Below are positions 25,239-34,530 of a stretch of 64,000 nt of DNA, piece after piece; positions within the stretch are counted from its first letter, which is position 1, and each line of letters starts with the position of its first letter. The stretch spans positions 1 through 64,000 of the forward strand of contig VSPO01000002.1 in assembly GCA_009775375.1 (NCBI GenBank), given 5' to 3'. The notes beneath the pieces were generated by a model. It saw only the letters and a list, made by a program, of their open reading frames with translations, was not told the DNA's origin and searched no databases. The stretch comes from Muribaculaceae bacterium (lineage in GTDB: Bacteria > Bacteroidota > Bacteroidia > Bacteroidales > Muribaculaceae). A program made the position numbers and the translations under genes.

Positions 25239-26234
25239 ATGAACCAGATACTATCCACCTTATTTGAGCACAAGAGCCTCAGCCGCAGCCAGGCCCGCGA
25301 CATTATGCTAAATATAGCCGACGGAAAATACAACGACAACCAGCTGTCGGCATTCATGACCGTATTTCTTATGCGAAGCATCACTTCCGAGGAGTTGACG
25401 GGATTCCGCGACGCCATACTGATGCGCAGGGTGGCCATCGACCTTGGCGACACCAACGCCATCGACATCGTAGGGACGGGAGGCGACGGCAAAAACACTT
25501 TCAACATTTCCACCGCCTCCTGCTTTGTCGTGGCGGGTGCAGGGAGGAAAGTAGTGAAGCATGGCAACTACGGGGCCAGCTCCGTCTCGGGTGCTTCCAA
25601 CGTGCTTGAGCAGCATGGAGTGAAATTCACTGCCGACCAGGATAAACTCCGCCGCTCGCTTGAGGGGAGCGGAGTCAGCTTCCTTCATGCCCCGTTTTTC
25701 AGTCCAGCCCTCAAAAGCGTAGGCCCCGTAAGGCGTTCGCTGAGAATGCGTACATTTTTCAATATGCTCGGTCCGCTTGTCAACCCGACGCTTCCGAAGA
25801 ACCAGCTTCTTGGAGTCTACAACCTAAAGCTCATGCGCCTTTACCGCTACATTGCCCAAAACGAGAACATCAATTGCATGATCGTGCATTCCCTCGACGG
25901 ATATGATGAAATTTCGCTGACATTCCCGTTCAAGGTAGTGACCAACGACAAGGAGATTGTGCTCGAAGCTTCCTCGCTGGGACTCTCTGGCGCAACCCCT
26001 GAAGACCTATATGGAGGCGAGACCGTGGAGGAAGCAGCGAAGGTGTTTGACGACGTGCTCTCGTGCCGTGCTTCCGAGGCAAAGCGAAATTGCGTGATAG
26101 CCAACGCCGCATTTGCGCTCCTGACCCTCGACCCAAATCTTGGGATGTCGGAGGCCGTGGCGCAGGCCAGGGAATCGCTTGAAAGCGGTGCCGCTCTTGA
26201 CAGCTTCCGGAGATTCGTGGAACTCAACAAATGA
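25239..26234 (+). CDS. trpD: Anthranilate phosphoribosyltransferase
   Basis: The 331-residue enzyme transfers phosphoribose from PRPP to anthranilate. The PRPP-binding glycine loop is IVGTGGDGKNTFNIST (near residues 77-92), followed by KHGNYGASSVSGASNVLE, and the second metal-binding region is DEISLT. Fused TrpG is absent. It starts 7 bp after trpG and its TGA overlaps the ATG of trpC (ATGA), a sign of coupled translation. Confidence 0.96.
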   Translation: MNQILSTLFEHKSLSRSQARDIMLNIADGKYNDNQLSAFMTVFLMRSITSEELTGFRDAILMRRVAIDLGDTNAIDIVGTGGDGKNTFNISTASCFVVAGAGRKVVKHGNYGASSVSGASNVLEQHGVKFTADQDKLRRSLEGSGVSFLHAPFFSPALKSVGPVRRSLRMRTFFNMLGPLVNPTLPKNQLLGVYNLKLMRLYRYIAQNENINCMIVHSLDGYDEISLTFPFKVVTNDKEIVLEASSLGLSGATPEDLYGGETVEEAAKVFDDVLSCRASEAKRNCVIANAAFALLTLDPNLGMSEAVAQARESLESGAALDSFRRFVELNK

Positions 26235-27031
26235 AAAAGATGAAAAAGAATATATTGGAAAGAATCGCCGCCACGAAGAGGATAGAGGTGGAGGCATTGA
26301 AGAAATCTGTCGCTACGGAGAAGATGCGCGAAGCAGCGGGAGAGGTGAAGCGCGTGGCCTTGTCGCTTCGCGACTCCGTCAGAGATAGAGAGGTCGGCAT
26401 AATCGCGGAACATAAAAGACGCTCTCCCTCCAAGGGGGAAATCGCTCCGATGAGCGACGTGGCCTATATTGCGGAGACATATGCCATGAACGGGGCGGCC
26501 GGGATGTCGGTGCTGACCGATACACCCTATTTCGGAGGAAGCCTGACCGATCTTACAGTGGCGCGAACCACTGCCCCTTGGTTGCCGATATTGCGCAAGG
26601 AATTCATAATAGATGAATTCCAGCTTTATCAGGCGCGGATTGCAGGGGCTGATGCCGTGCTTTTGATAGCGTCGATGATCGACGCCGACCTGCTTTCCCG
26701 TCTTAACGGCGAAGCACATGCCTTGGGACTCCAGACACTCGTGGAAATCCATTCGGCTGAGGAGCTGAAGTCGCTTCCGGGAGACGCAGACCTTGTCGGC
26801 ATCAACAACCGTGACCTCACTTCATTCAGCACCGACATCTCCAACAGCGAGCGTTTCATAAAAAGCCTGCCCGCCGAAATGGTGAAGATAGCCGAAAGCG
26901 GGATAAAAAGACCTTCCGACCTTCGAAGGCTTAAAGAGGCGGGGTTCGACGGATTTCTGATAGGGGAAGCCCTTATGTCGGCGCCCGAGCCGGGAGTAAG
27001 GCTTGAGGATTTTATAGCAGCCGGATTATGA
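26231..27031 (+). CDS. trpC: Indole-3-glycerol phosphate synthase
   Basis: A 266-residue TIM-barrel enzyme that closes the indole ring. Typical blocks are IIAEHKRRSPSKGEIA (catalytic Lys), VLTDTPYFGGS, ILRKEFIIDEFQL (catalytic Lys), LVEIHSAEEL, LVGINNRDLTSF and AESGIKRPSDL. It is a separate gene and not fused to trpF as in enteric bacteria. The start at 26231 overlaps the trpD stop; the ATG at 26240 is also possible. Its end overlaps trpF by 4 bp. Confidence 0.96.
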   Translation: MKKMKKNILERIAATKRIEVEALKKSVATEKMREAAGEVKRVALSLRDSVRDREVGIIAEHKRRSPSKGEIAPMSDVAYIAETYAMNGAAGMSVLTDTPYFGGSLTDLTVARTTAPWLPILRKEFIIDEFQLYQARIAGADAVLLIASMIDADLLSRLNGEAHALGLQTLVEIHSAEELKSLPGDADLVGINNRDLTSFSTDISNSERFIKSLPAEMVKIAESGIKRPSDLRRLKEAGFDGFLIGEALMSAPEPGVRLEDFIAAGL

Positions 27032-27666
27032 AAAGAGCCTTGAAGATAAAGGTCTGCGGAATGCGCGGACCCGGGAATATAGAAAAAGTGGCCGCCTTGG
27101 GACCGGACTATATGGGGTTTATCTTTCATGACCCTTCGCCGCGATGCTGCCGGGGGATAGCTGCAAAGGTAGTGGCGTCATTGCCCGACGAGGTGGTTCC
27201 CGTGCTTGTCTCAGTGGATATGCCGGAGGTGGAGATAGTGGCATTGTCCGACCTTCTGGGCATTTCCACGCTTCAGCTACACGGCTCCGAAAGTCCTGAC
27301 CTTTGCATGAAATTAAAAAGGAAGGGCTTCACTGTATGGAAGGCGGCAAGACTTGAATCAGCGAAGGATATTGTCGCTCTTGAGGATTATGCCGGAGCCG
27401 TAGATGCCTTTGTCTTCGACACCCCGTCGGCTTCCTATGGAGGAACAGGGAGAAAATTCAATTGGCAATTATTGGATGACTACGATCTTCCGGTGGATTT
27501 CATTCTTAGCGGAGGAATCGGAGAGGACGATGTGGAAGCCATATCCTCGTTTCCCCACCCCCGATTCGCGGGAATCGACCTCAACAGCCGGTTTGAGGTG
27601 GCGCCGGGAGTGAAAGATGAGGTGAAATTAAGGAAATTTATAAACGAAATCAGACAATTGCGTTGA
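27028..27666 (+). CDS. trpF: Phosphoribosylanthranilate isomerase
   Basis: A 212-residue TIM-barrel isomerase that performs the Amadori rearrangement before TrpC. The N-terminal KVCGMRGPGNI block carries the catalytic Cys, and Asp in VFDTPSASYGGTGRKFNW is the general acid. The phosphate-binding ILSGGIGEDDV and GIDLNSRFE blocks are intact. It overlaps trpC by 4 bp and is followed by a 44-bp gap before trpA. Confidence 0.95.
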   Translation: MKRALKIKVCGMRGPGNIEKVAALGPDYMGFIFHDPSPRCCRGIAAKVVASLPDEVVPVLVSVDMPEVEIVALSDLLGISTLQLHGSESPDLCMKLKRKGFTVWKAARLESAKDIVALEDYAGAVDAFVFDTPSASYGGTGRKFNWQLLDDYDLPVDFILSGGIGEDDVEAISSFPHPRFAGIDLNSRFEVAPGVKDEVKLRKFINEIRQLR

Positions 27667-27710
27667 TCCTGCCGCATGAGGATGTAAGAACGCGTATAAA
27701 ACAAAAAGAT

Positions 27711-28496
27711 ATGAACAGACTGACAAAACTCTTACAAAATAAAAACAAGGACCTGCTTGCCGTCTATTTCACGGCCGGATTTCCGGAGAAGGATTCGACC
27801 GTCGGGATAATCGACGCGCTGTGCAAGGCGGGCACCGACATAATAGAGGTGGGTATCCCGTTTTCCGACCCTATGGCCGACGGCGTTGTCATACAGCACA
27901 GCGGAAGCGTCGCCCTGCGCAACGGGATGACACTGCAGTTGCTTCTCGACCAGGTGGAGGAGGCAAGGGCAAAAAATCCGGATATTCCATTCGTGGCGAT
28001 GGGCTACCTGAATCCTATCATGAGGATGGGAGCTGAGAGTTTCTTCAAGAGGGCTAAGGAGGCAGGCATCGACGGGGTCATCATCCCCGACCTTCCTTTC
28101 GCCACATATATGGAAGACTACAAGGAATTGAGCCGCCGCTACGACTTGCCTATGATAATGCTTATCACTCCCGAGACGTCGGAAGAGCGAATACATTTAA
28201 TCGACGAAAACTGCGACGGGTTTATCTACATGGTGTCGGCAGCGTCGACGACAGGGGCTCGCGACCGTTTTACCCCCGAGCAGACAGACTATTTCCGTCG
28301 CGTGGACTCTCTCGAATTGAAGCATCAGAGATTGATAGGGTTCGGAATATCCAACCATGCCACCTATAGCGACGCCTGCCATTACAGCAGCGGCGCCATC
28401 ATAGGAAGCCGGTTTATCAAGCTTCTTGAGACAGAGCCGACTTCGGAGGCGGCGGTGACGGCGCTATATGCCGGAATCGGGAGAGAGCAGGCATGA
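27711..28496 (+). CDS. trpA: Tryptophan synthase alpha chain
   Basis: The 261-residue alpha subunit cleaves indole-3-glycerol phosphate and channels indole to TrpB. The catalytic Glu is in DIIEVGIPFSDPMADG, which also holds the catalytic Asp-containing loop region, and YMVSAASTTGARDRF plus IGFGISNHATYS form the phosphate site. The ATG at 27711 gives the family N-terminus MNRLTKLL; the frame is open 48 bp upstream to a TTG that overlaps trpF, which is less likely. It ends the operon, convergent with murF-alr. Confidence 0.96.
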   Translation: MNRLTKLLQNKNKDLLAVYFTAGFPEKDSTVGIIDALCKAGTDIIEVGIPFSDPMADGVVIQHSGSVALRNGMTLQLLLDQVEEARAKNPDIPFVAMGYLNPIMRMGAESFFKRAKEAGIDGVIIPDLPFATYMEDYKELSRRYDLPMIMLITPETSEERIHLIDENCDGFIYMVSAASTTGARDRFTPEQTDYFRRVDSLELKHQRLIGFGISNHATYSDACHYSSGAIIGSRFIKLLETEPTSEAAVTALYAGIGREQA

Positions 28497-28516
28497 GGGG
28501 GGATCCTCCCTCATGC
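28491..28516. other. Hairpin between convergent trpA and murF-alr
   Basis: GCATGAGGG at 28491-28499 pairs with CCCTCATGC at 28508-28516. The trpA stop codon lies in the left arm. No T-run follows on either strand, so it is at most a weak terminator shared by the two converging transcripts. Confidence 0.4.
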
Positions 28517-28524
28517 CAGAGGGG

Positions 28525-30999
28525 TCATTCCCTGTAGTAGACGCGTTTCACGCGAGGCGAGACCGACGTCAGGATTTCGTAGGGGATAGTGTCGAGCACG
28601 TCGGCAAGCCTCTGCACGGAAGCATGGGGGCCGAAAATCTCAACGGCGTCGCCCACTTGGCAATCAATCCCGGTCACGTCAATCATGCAGGCATCCATAC
28701 AAATGTTGCCCATAGTCGGAGCTTCTTTGCCGTTGACAATGACAGAAATCGCTCCCCGGCCGAAATGTCGGTTCATCCCGTCGGCATAACCGATGGGGAT
28801 AGTTGCAATTTTTGAATCGCGGGTAAGAATGCCTCTTCTTCCATATCCTATCGTTTCTCCCGCTTTCCATTCGCGGATGGCGATGATGACTGTGCGGAGT
28901 GTGGAAACCACGGCGAGCGGTTTTTCCACTTCGGCCGGGAGGGTGTTTGCTCCGTAAAGGCCTATGCCTAGACGGGCCATGTCGTAGTGATGCTCCGGAA
29001 AACGCAAAATTCCCGCCGAGTTGAGCACATGGCGCTTGACGCGATAGGGAATGCCGGCGGCAACTTCGTCGGTCATCTCGCGGAAGCGGGCAAGCTGGAG
29101 AAGCGTATAGTCATCCATGTCGACGCAATCCGCTGTGGCGAGATGCGAGAACATAGAGGAAAGCCTGACCACGTTTTGTGAATTCATGATGTCGGTAAGC
29201 TCAGAGAGTTCTTCGGGGAGAAGCCCTGTGCGGTGCATCCCTGTGTCAAGTTTCAGATGGATGGGATATTCGGTCACTCCATATTTCTCTCCTTCGCGTA
29301 TCACGTCGCGAAGCATCTCCAGGCTATAGATTTCCGGTTCGAGACGATAGGCGAACATCGAGCGATAGTTCACGACCTTGGGGTTCATCACCATAATCGG
29401 CATCCGAATGCCACGGTTGCGTAGGTCTATCCCTTCGTCGAGCACCGCCACTGCCAGGTAGGCCGCCCCGCAGTCTTGGAGCGTCTTGGCGATCTCATAG
29501 CTTCCAGCCCCGTAGCCGGAGGCTTTCACCATGCATACAATCCCTGTGGAGGAAGGAAGATGACTTCTGAAATAATTGTAGTTGGCTACGATGGAATCGA
29601 GGTTCACCTCAAGCACCGTCTCATGTTTCCTTGCCTCAAGCATCTCATTGATTCTCCCGAACCCGAATTGAGGGGCTCCTTTCAGAAGGATTATCTCGTT
29701 TGCAAAGTCAGACGTCGAGAGTTTTTCAAGAAACTGTTCCGTTGAGTTAAAAAAGAGAGAGTCTTCGGGGAACAAGTTGCGATGGGCGAGCAGATTCTTT
29801 CCTATTCCTATGAAACGCCTGATACCTGTCTCATTGATGGTGCGGGCAATCGCCTGATAAATTTCTGTCCCTTCCGAAGTCTCATGGAGGATATCGCTTA
29901 AGATGAGGGTTGGGGTCTGGGCCGGTATCGCGCGCCGGTTCATGAAGTCGATGGCAGGCCGTAGCGAAGAGAAATCGCTCGTATAGGAGTCGTGGATCAG
30001 GGAGCAGGCGTTGACACCCTCGGTGACGTTGAGCCTTGTGCCTATCCTGTGGAGGACTGCGAACCTCTCTTTGACGACTTCGTGGGATATTCCTTCCGCC
30101 AAAAGGAACGCTATTGCCCCGGCAGCATTGCGGAGGTCTGCTTCGTTTGCTATCGGAGCTTTAATGGTATGAGATTTGCCGTCGGAGGTATATGTAAGGC
30201 TGGTAAGTGCTTTTTCATTGAAGGCATCGCAGGAGACAACGACCGAGGCGTTGGGATTTGAGAGCGACCAAGTGATCGCGTGGCGTCCTTCAATATAAGG
30301 AATCAGGGCCTGGCGAAGAAGCTCCGAGTCGAGGTCGTAGATAATTCGACTTACGGAATCGGGAGCGGCGAGCAAGGCCTTCTCTTCCGCTTTCTCTTTC
30401 ATGGAGGAGAAACCTTCGGAATGGGGATCTCCTATATTCGTCAGTATGACCGTGTCGGGGCTAATGCAATTTGCGAGAGAGTCCATCTCTCCCTTTTTTG
30501 ATATGCCGGCCTCGATGATGGAGAGATCGGTGGTCTTCTCTGTTTCCCACATTGAGAGAGGCACTCCTATCTGCGAGTTGAAACTTCTTGGCGATCGTGA
30601 AATTTCCATGAAGGGCTCAAGGAGCTGAAATATCCATTCCTTCAGGGTGGTTTTCCCTCTGCTCCCGGTGATGGCCACCACTTCGCAATGATTCTCACTC
30701 GATCTTGACGCCACTGTCTGCAAAGCTTTGACTACGTCGTCGACCAGAATGAAGTTGGCGTCTTCAGCCGAGGCCATTGACTCAGGTATGAAATTGGCCA
30801 CGAAATGAGTTACGCCACGGCCGTACAATTCACGGATATAATTATGTCCATCGTTCCCTCCGGGGGTAGCTATAGCGAAAAATACGGAGGATTCCGGTCT
30901 TGTCAAGCTTCTGGAATCAGTCAGGAGCGTGTCGATGATAGTGAGGGAGGAGGATTCTGAGCCGAGCCGAGCGGCTATTTCATTGAAGGATGCTTTCAT
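28525..30999 (-). CDS. murF-alr: MurF-Alr fusion: Mur tripeptide D-Ala-D-Ala ligase and alanine racemase
   Basis: An 824-residue bifunctional cell-wall enzyme typical of Bacteroidetes. Residues 1 to about 450 are a Mur ligase that adds D-Ala-D-Ala to UDP-MurNAc-tripeptide, with the ATP loop at 112-118 (GSRGKTT) and the usual EAGISKKGEM and NIGDPHSEG blocks. Residues from about 460 are an alanine racemase with the cofactor Lys492 in CMVKASGYGAG and the opposing catalytic Tyr719 in TIGYGRRGI, so both halves look active. The fusion would couple production of D-Ala to its use. It stands alone, with a promoter at 31024-31055. Confidence 0.95.
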   Translation of the reverse strand: MKASFNEIAARLGSESSSLTIIDTLLTDSRSLTRPESSVFFAIATPGGNDGHNYIRELYGRGVTHFVANFIPESMASAEDANFILVDDVVKALQTVASRSSENHCEVVAITGSRGKTTLKEWIFQLLEPFMEISRSPRSFNSQIGVPLSMWETEKTTDLSIIEAGISKKGEMDSLANCISPDTVILTNIGDPHSEGFSSMKEKAEEKALLAAPDSVSRIIYDLDSELLRQALIPYIEGRHAITWSLSNPNASVVVSCDAFNEKALTSLTYTSDGKSHTIKAPIANEADLRNAAGAIAFLLAEGISHEVVKERFAVLHRIGTRLNVTEGVNACSLIHDSYTSDFSSLRPAIDFMNRRAIPAQTPTLILSDILHETSEGTEIYQAIARTINETGIRRFIGIGKNLLAHRNLFPEDSLFFNSTEQFLEKLSTSDFANEIILLKGAPQFGFGRINEMLEARKHETVLEVNLDSIVANYNYFRSHLPSSTGIVCMVKASGYGAGSYEIAKTLQDCGAAYLAVAVLDEGIDLRNRGIRMPIMVMNPKVVNYRSMFAYRLEPEIYSLEMLRDVIREGEKYGVTEYPIHLKLDTGMHRTGLLPEELSELTDIMNSQNVVRLSSMFSHLATADCVDMDDYTLLQLARFREMTDEVAAGIPYRVKRHVLNSAGILRFPEHHYDMARLGIGLYGANTLPAEVEKPLAVVSTLRTVIIAIREWKAGETIGYGRRGILTRDSKIATIPIGYADGMNRHFGRGAISVIVNGKEAPTMGNICMDACMIDVTGIDCQVGDAVEIFGPHASVQRLADVLDTIPYEILTSVSPRVKRVYYRE

Positions 31000-31023
31000 T
31001 TATACGAAATTGAAAAACGACTT

Positions 31024-31055
31024 CAAAATTACAACCAAGAATCGTAATAACCAAA
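31024..31055 (-). promoter_or_regulatory. Promoter of murF-alr
   Basis: On the minus strand TTTG (31055-31052), a 20-bp spacer and TAATTTTG (31031-31024) match the Bacteroidetes consensus in full. The -33 element begins in the T-run of the terminator just upstream, so the two signals share bases. Confidence 0.72.
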
Positions 31056-31086
31056 AAAAAGGACGCATATCCCTACGCGTCCTTTT
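31053..31086 (-). terminator. Intrinsic terminator upstream of murF-alr
   Basis: On the minus strand AAAAGGACGC (31086-31077) pairs with GCGTCCTTTT (31066-31057) around a 10-nt loop and runs into eight Ts (31060-31053). It ends transcripts that come from the surE side, or a small RNA made within the gap. Confidence 0.88.
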
Positions 31087-31284
31087 CTTACAATAGTCTC
31101 CCGAATCCCATCGGAAGCCATCGATAGTCCTAATCCTAAATTTAACTATTAATCCATAACTTTGCTAATGCAACAATAAAATTGTCAATGAAACGATTAA
31201 TTGGTCTAATGAGAAGAAATATCTCCTATCCCCTCAAACCCTTGACACGAAATGGTCAGGATGTCATTAGATGTTATGAAAACA
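31053..31284 (-). ncRNA. Candidate small RNA or long 3' UTR between surE and murF-alr
   Basis: A TAACTTTG box on the minus strand (31295-31288) starts a stretch of about 230 nt without an open frame that ends at the terminator at 31086-31053. The first bases after the box, GCAATGTTTTCAT, resemble the 5' module of the two small RNA candidates near 39.0 and 55.8 kb, though more loosely. No TTTG stands at the usual distance. The alternative is a 330-nt 3' UTR of surE. The rest of 31296-31412 is AT-rich and shows nothing. Confidence 0.35.
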
Positions 31285-31412
31285 TTGCAAAGTTAGTAAT
31301 AAAAATTTACTTAACATCATAAATTTTTAATTAAAATTAGGCAAAAATGGGGAATTTATACAAAACGGATATTAAAATTTGTTAAAATGCAAATAATTTA
31401 CATAGTTTATGA

Positions 31413-32189
31413 TTAAAATACCGAAGATTTGCCATTTGGGAGCCATCCCGGGATGTGGAATTCGGTGGCGGTGCGGTCGAGACTGACAGCCACCACCGAC
31501 ACAATCCCATTCGACAGACACCATTGGTCGGTCACTTCGTTATCCGGCTCATAATTTGAGAATGTGCCGGTCAGCCAATAGAATTTTTTGCCGTTGGGGT
31601 CGGTGTATTCCTTATATTCATCGCTCCAGTTTCCCTTGGCGGCCTTGACGAGACGCATTTCTGTGGGGGCCGGACCGAAGTGAGGTATGTTCACGTTAAG
31701 GCAAATGCTTTCAGGTAGACCCTCCCGCAACACTCCTTCAGAAATTCTGTCGACAAACGGTAGGCACGGCGAGAAGTCGGCCTGCATGGAGTGGTCGGTC
31801 AGCGAGAATCCTACGGATGGGATTCCGAAAGCGCATCCCTCCATTGCCGCGCCCATCGTTCCGGAGTAAAGCACGTTGATAGAGGCGTTCGATCCATGGT
31901 TGATTCCGCTTGCGAGAAGCGACGGCTTTCGGTCGACGACGGTGTGCATTCCGAGCTTAACGCAGTCGACGGGAGTGCCGTTGGTCTTATACATCTTTGC
32001 ACCGTGATAGTCTTCCACGCGCTCTATGCGTAGAGGAGCGTTGACGGTCAAAGCCATGGATTGAGCGGATCTGGGGGAGTCGGGACAGACGCAAATGACG
32101 TCGCCCATGGGAAGCAACCTGTCGATGAGGCAGAAAACTCCGGGAGCTTCTATGCCATCGTCGTTGGTCACAAATATAAGTGGTCGCAT
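31413..32189 (-). CDS. surE: 5'-nucleotidase SurE
   Basis: The 258-residue metal-dependent nucleoside monophosphatase has the defining N-terminal metal-site motif FVTNDDGIEAPGV and the second block SGINHGSNASINVLYSGTMGAAMEG. The family removes phosphate from 5' and 3' nucleotides and short polyphosphates and is linked to stationary-phase survival. It is the third gene of mtaB-glycosyltransferase-surE, 16 bp after the glycosyltransferase. All key residues are present and length is normal. Confidence 0.95.
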   Translation of the reverse strand: MRPLIFVTNDDGIEAPGVFCLIDRLLPMGDVICVCPDSPRSAQSMALTVNAPLRIERVEDYHGAKMYKTNGTPVDCVKLGMHTVVDRKPSLLASGINHGSNASINVLYSGTMGAAMEGCAFGIPSVGFSLTDHSMQADFSPCLPFVDRISEGVLREGLPESICLNVNIPHFGPAPTEMRLVKAAKGNWSDEYKEYTDPNGKKFYWLTGTFSNYEPDNEVTDQWCLSNGIVSVVAVSLDRTATEFHIPGWLPNGKSSVF

Positions 32190-32205
32190 GATTTGATTTT
32201 TTTGA

Positions 32206-33198
32206 TTATTTCTTTTTGCGAAGGAGAAAGTGGTCGATGATAATATTCCTGTCGGAACCCGGAAGAGAGGAGAGTGTGTCGCGGTCGGGGAAGTCGGTGT
32301 ATTCCCGACGCATTTTGCGAAAGTCTCGGTGGGCTTTCAGGATTGCGCGGGCGTTGGGAAGGTCGAGTTTCGCAAGATACATGAAGAAAGCGAGAGTGTC
32401 TGCCAGCCTGCGAAGCACCAGCACTTTCCTTCCTTTCCTGCGGGGCAGGTTCTTGTGTAGAAGGAGAAGGTTGTTGCGGAAATTCAGGTAGGTCTTGCGG
32501 GGATTGCCTTGGCTAAGCGATGCTCCGCCGACGTGAAGCACCTCGCAATCAGTCAACGCGCAGACCTTGTAGCCCGCTGCATGCATGCGGCAGCAAAGGT
32601 CTATTTCTTCCATGTGGGCGAAAAACTTCGGGTCGAGCCCCCCGAGATTGAGATATAGCTCAGTGTTCACAATCAAGGCGGCCCCTGAAGCCCAGCAAAC
32701 ATCCGCAGGGGGGCCGTCGTATTGCCCGTTGTCCTTTTCAATGGAGTCGAATAGTCTGCCCCGGCAATAGGGATAGCCAAGGCGGTCGAGATAGCCTCCG
32801 GCCGCTCCGGCATATTCAAAGGAGGAGGGGTCGCGGAAACTTTTGATTTTCGGTTGTGCCGCTCCCACGTCGGGATTCTTCTCCATAAACCTCAGCAACG
32901 GTTGCCACCAGCCTTCTCCCACCATGACATCGCTGTTGAGCAGAATGGTGAAAGGATAGCGAGTGGCGGAGATCGCCCTGTTGTAGCCCTCAGCGAAACC
33001 ATAGTTTTTGTCAAGCCCTATGACTTCGATGCCGGGCAGGTTCTCCCGGATCCATCCGACAGAATCGTCAGTCGACCCATTGTCGGCCACGATAAGGTCT
33101 ACGTCGCTGCCCGACGTATGGCGGGCGGCTGTAGGCAGGAATTCCTTCAGGAGAGATAGTCCGTTCCAATTAAGGATTATGACGGCCAATTTTTTCAT
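32206..33198 (-). CDS. Family 2 glycosyltransferase
   Basis: The 330-residue GT-A enzyme begins with the family strand VIILNWNGLSLLKEFL, then the nucleotide-sugar signature LIVADNGSTDDSVGWI and LLNSDVMV as the DxD-equivalent, and MEEIDLCCRMHAAGYK as the acceptor/base region. It is of the rhamnosyltransferase-like type that acts on polysaccharide or lipid-linked precursors. A C-terminal hydrophobic helix segment (LADTLAFFMYLAKL) may touch the membrane. The donor and acceptor sugars cannot be told. It lies between mtaB and surE with gaps of 7 and 16 bp, so it is cotranscribed with unrelated housekeeping genes. Confidence 0.88.
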   Translation of the reverse strand: MKKLAVIILNWNGLSLLKEFLPTAARHTSGSDVDLIVADNGSTDDSVGWIRENLPGIEVIGLDKNYGFAEGYNRAISATRYPFTILLNSDVMVGEGWWQPLLRFMEKNPDVGAAQPKIKSFRDPSSFEYAGAAGGYLDRLGYPYCRGRLFDSIEKDNGQYDGPPADVCWASGAALIVNTELYLNLGGLDPKFFAHMEEIDLCCRMHAAGYKVCALTDCEVLHVGGASLSQGNPRKTYLNFRNNLLLLHKNLPRRKGRKVLVLRRLADTLAFFMYLAKLDLPNARAILKAHRDFRKMRREYTDFPDRDTLSSLPGSDRNIIIDHFLLRKKK

Positions 33199-33205
33199 GA
33201 CATCA

Positions 33206-34525
33206 TTAATGGATATGAAAGGCGGTGATGATTTCCGGTTGAAGAGGGGAGATTTCTCCGAGCCGCACGTCGGAGATGGTGTTGATAAGCTCAGGGATCA
33301 GAGGGGCCTCCACGCGGAGATAGTTGTCGGTCAGTCCGTGCATACGGTAGTCGCCTGAAGGCTGTTCCCACAATACGGGGCGCACCGATCCTTCTGCCTT
33401 CCTCATGAAAGCCTCCATCTTTTTGTCGGAAAGGCGTGTGAGCGCCGCCACCCTGCGATGCTTCTCCTCCTGGCTGACATTGTCGCCAAGGAGGAGAGCT
33501 TTCGTGCCTGGACGTTCGGAATACGGGAACACATGATAGCGTGTCACGTCGAGGCTCTCGGCAAATTCAAGGCTCTTGCACCATTCCTTCTCTGTCTCGC
33601 CCCTCGCCCCTGCGATAATATCGACTCCGATGAAGGCGTCAGGGATGAGCCGGCGGATGCTTTCTATGCGCGATTGGAAAAGCGAGGTGTCGTAGCGGCG
33701 GTTCATTAGCCTCAACACCTCGTCGGAGCCGGATTGCAGCGGGATGTGGAAATGGGGCATGAACGCCCGGGCTTCTGAGGCAGTCCAGCTGATGATCTCT
33801 TCCGTCAGCAGGTTTGGCTCGATGGAGGAGATACGGAATCTCTCGATCCCCTCCACTTCGTCGAGGCTGCGGAGAAGGGAAAAGAGGTCTTGCCCGTTGT
33901 CGCGCCCGAACTCGCCGATGTTCACTCCGGTGATGACAATCTCCTTCCCTCCACGTTCTGCCACGTCGCGGGCCATTGCGACAAGGTCGGGAATCATGCC
34001 GGAACGAGATCGGCCGCGAGCGAAAGGAATCGTGCAATACGTGCAGAAATAATCACATCCGTCCTGCACTTTCAGGAAGTAGCGTGTGCGGTCGCCCTTT
34101 TCACAAGAGGGGTGGAAAGCCTTGATGTCGCGGAAGGGGGTGACCTCCATGCGTTTTTTTCTGTCGGCAAGCCAAGCGTCGATATGGTCGGCCATTCGGA
34201 GTTTCTCCTCCGAGCCGATCACGATGTCCACTCCTGGCAGTCCGGCCACCTCCTGCGGCTTCAGCTGGGCGTAGCATCCGGTCACGGCGATTGTTGCCCC
34301 GGGATATCGGGCAGCCAGGCTTCTGATAAGCCTTCGCCCCTTTTTGTCGGCCATTTCCGTGACCGAGCAAGTGTTGACGACGCAAATGTCGGGAGTCTCC
34401 CCCTTTGCTGCGCGGGAGATTCCCCTTTCGGCGAGCATCTTTCCGATCGTGGAAGTCTCGGCGAAATTAAGTTTGCAGCCAAGGGTGAAATAGGCCGCTT
34501 TCAAATATTGAGAATTGTCTGTCAT
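33206..34525 (-). CDS. mtaB: tRNA t6A37 methylthiotransferase MtaB
   Basis: A 439-residue radical-SAM enzyme that adds a methylthio group to t6A at position 37 of tRNAs reading ANN codons. The N-terminal cluster uses the Cys of TLGCKLN, VVNTCSVT and VTGCYAQL; the radical-SAM motif is CDYFCTYC in the central domain; a TRAM-like tail follows. The frame is open a further 288 bp upstream, but that part has no family similarity and overlaps the divergent ftsX promoter. The ATG at 34525 gives the right N-terminus (MTDNSQYLKAAYFTLGC). Only 5 nt separate it from a TAACTTTG box, so the mRNA may have almost no leader. Confidence 0.92.
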   Translation of the reverse strand: MTDNSQYLKAAYFTLGCKLNFAETSTIGKMLAERGISRAAKGETPDICVVNTCSVTEMADKKGRRLIRSLAARYPGATIAVTGCYAQLKPQEVAGLPGVDIVIGSEEKLRMADHIDAWLADRKKRMEVTPFRDIKAFHPSCEKGDRTRYFLKVQDGCDYFCTYCTIPFARGRSRSGMIPDLVAMARDVAERGGKEIVITGVNIGEFGRDNGQDLFSLLRSLDEVEGIERFRISSIEPNLLTEEIISWTASEARAFMPHFHIPLQSGSDEVLRLMNRRYDTSLFQSRIESIRRLIPDAFIGVDIIAGARGETEKEWCKSLEFAESLDVTRYHVFPYSERPGTKALLLGDNVSQEEKHRRVAALTRLSDKKMEAFMRKAEGSVRPVLWEQPSGDYRMHGLTDNYLRVEAPLIPELINTISDVRLGEISPLQPEIITAFHIH

Positions 34526-34530
34526 AAGCG

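Noticed and set aside
28491..28516. Hairpin after trpA as an intrinsic terminator
   Set aside because: No T-run on either strand and it includes the trpA stop codon; kept only as a hairpin.
31157..31164. TAACTTTG on the plus strand as a promoter
   Set aside because: No TTTG at the right distance and no gene or terminator downstream on that strand before surE.
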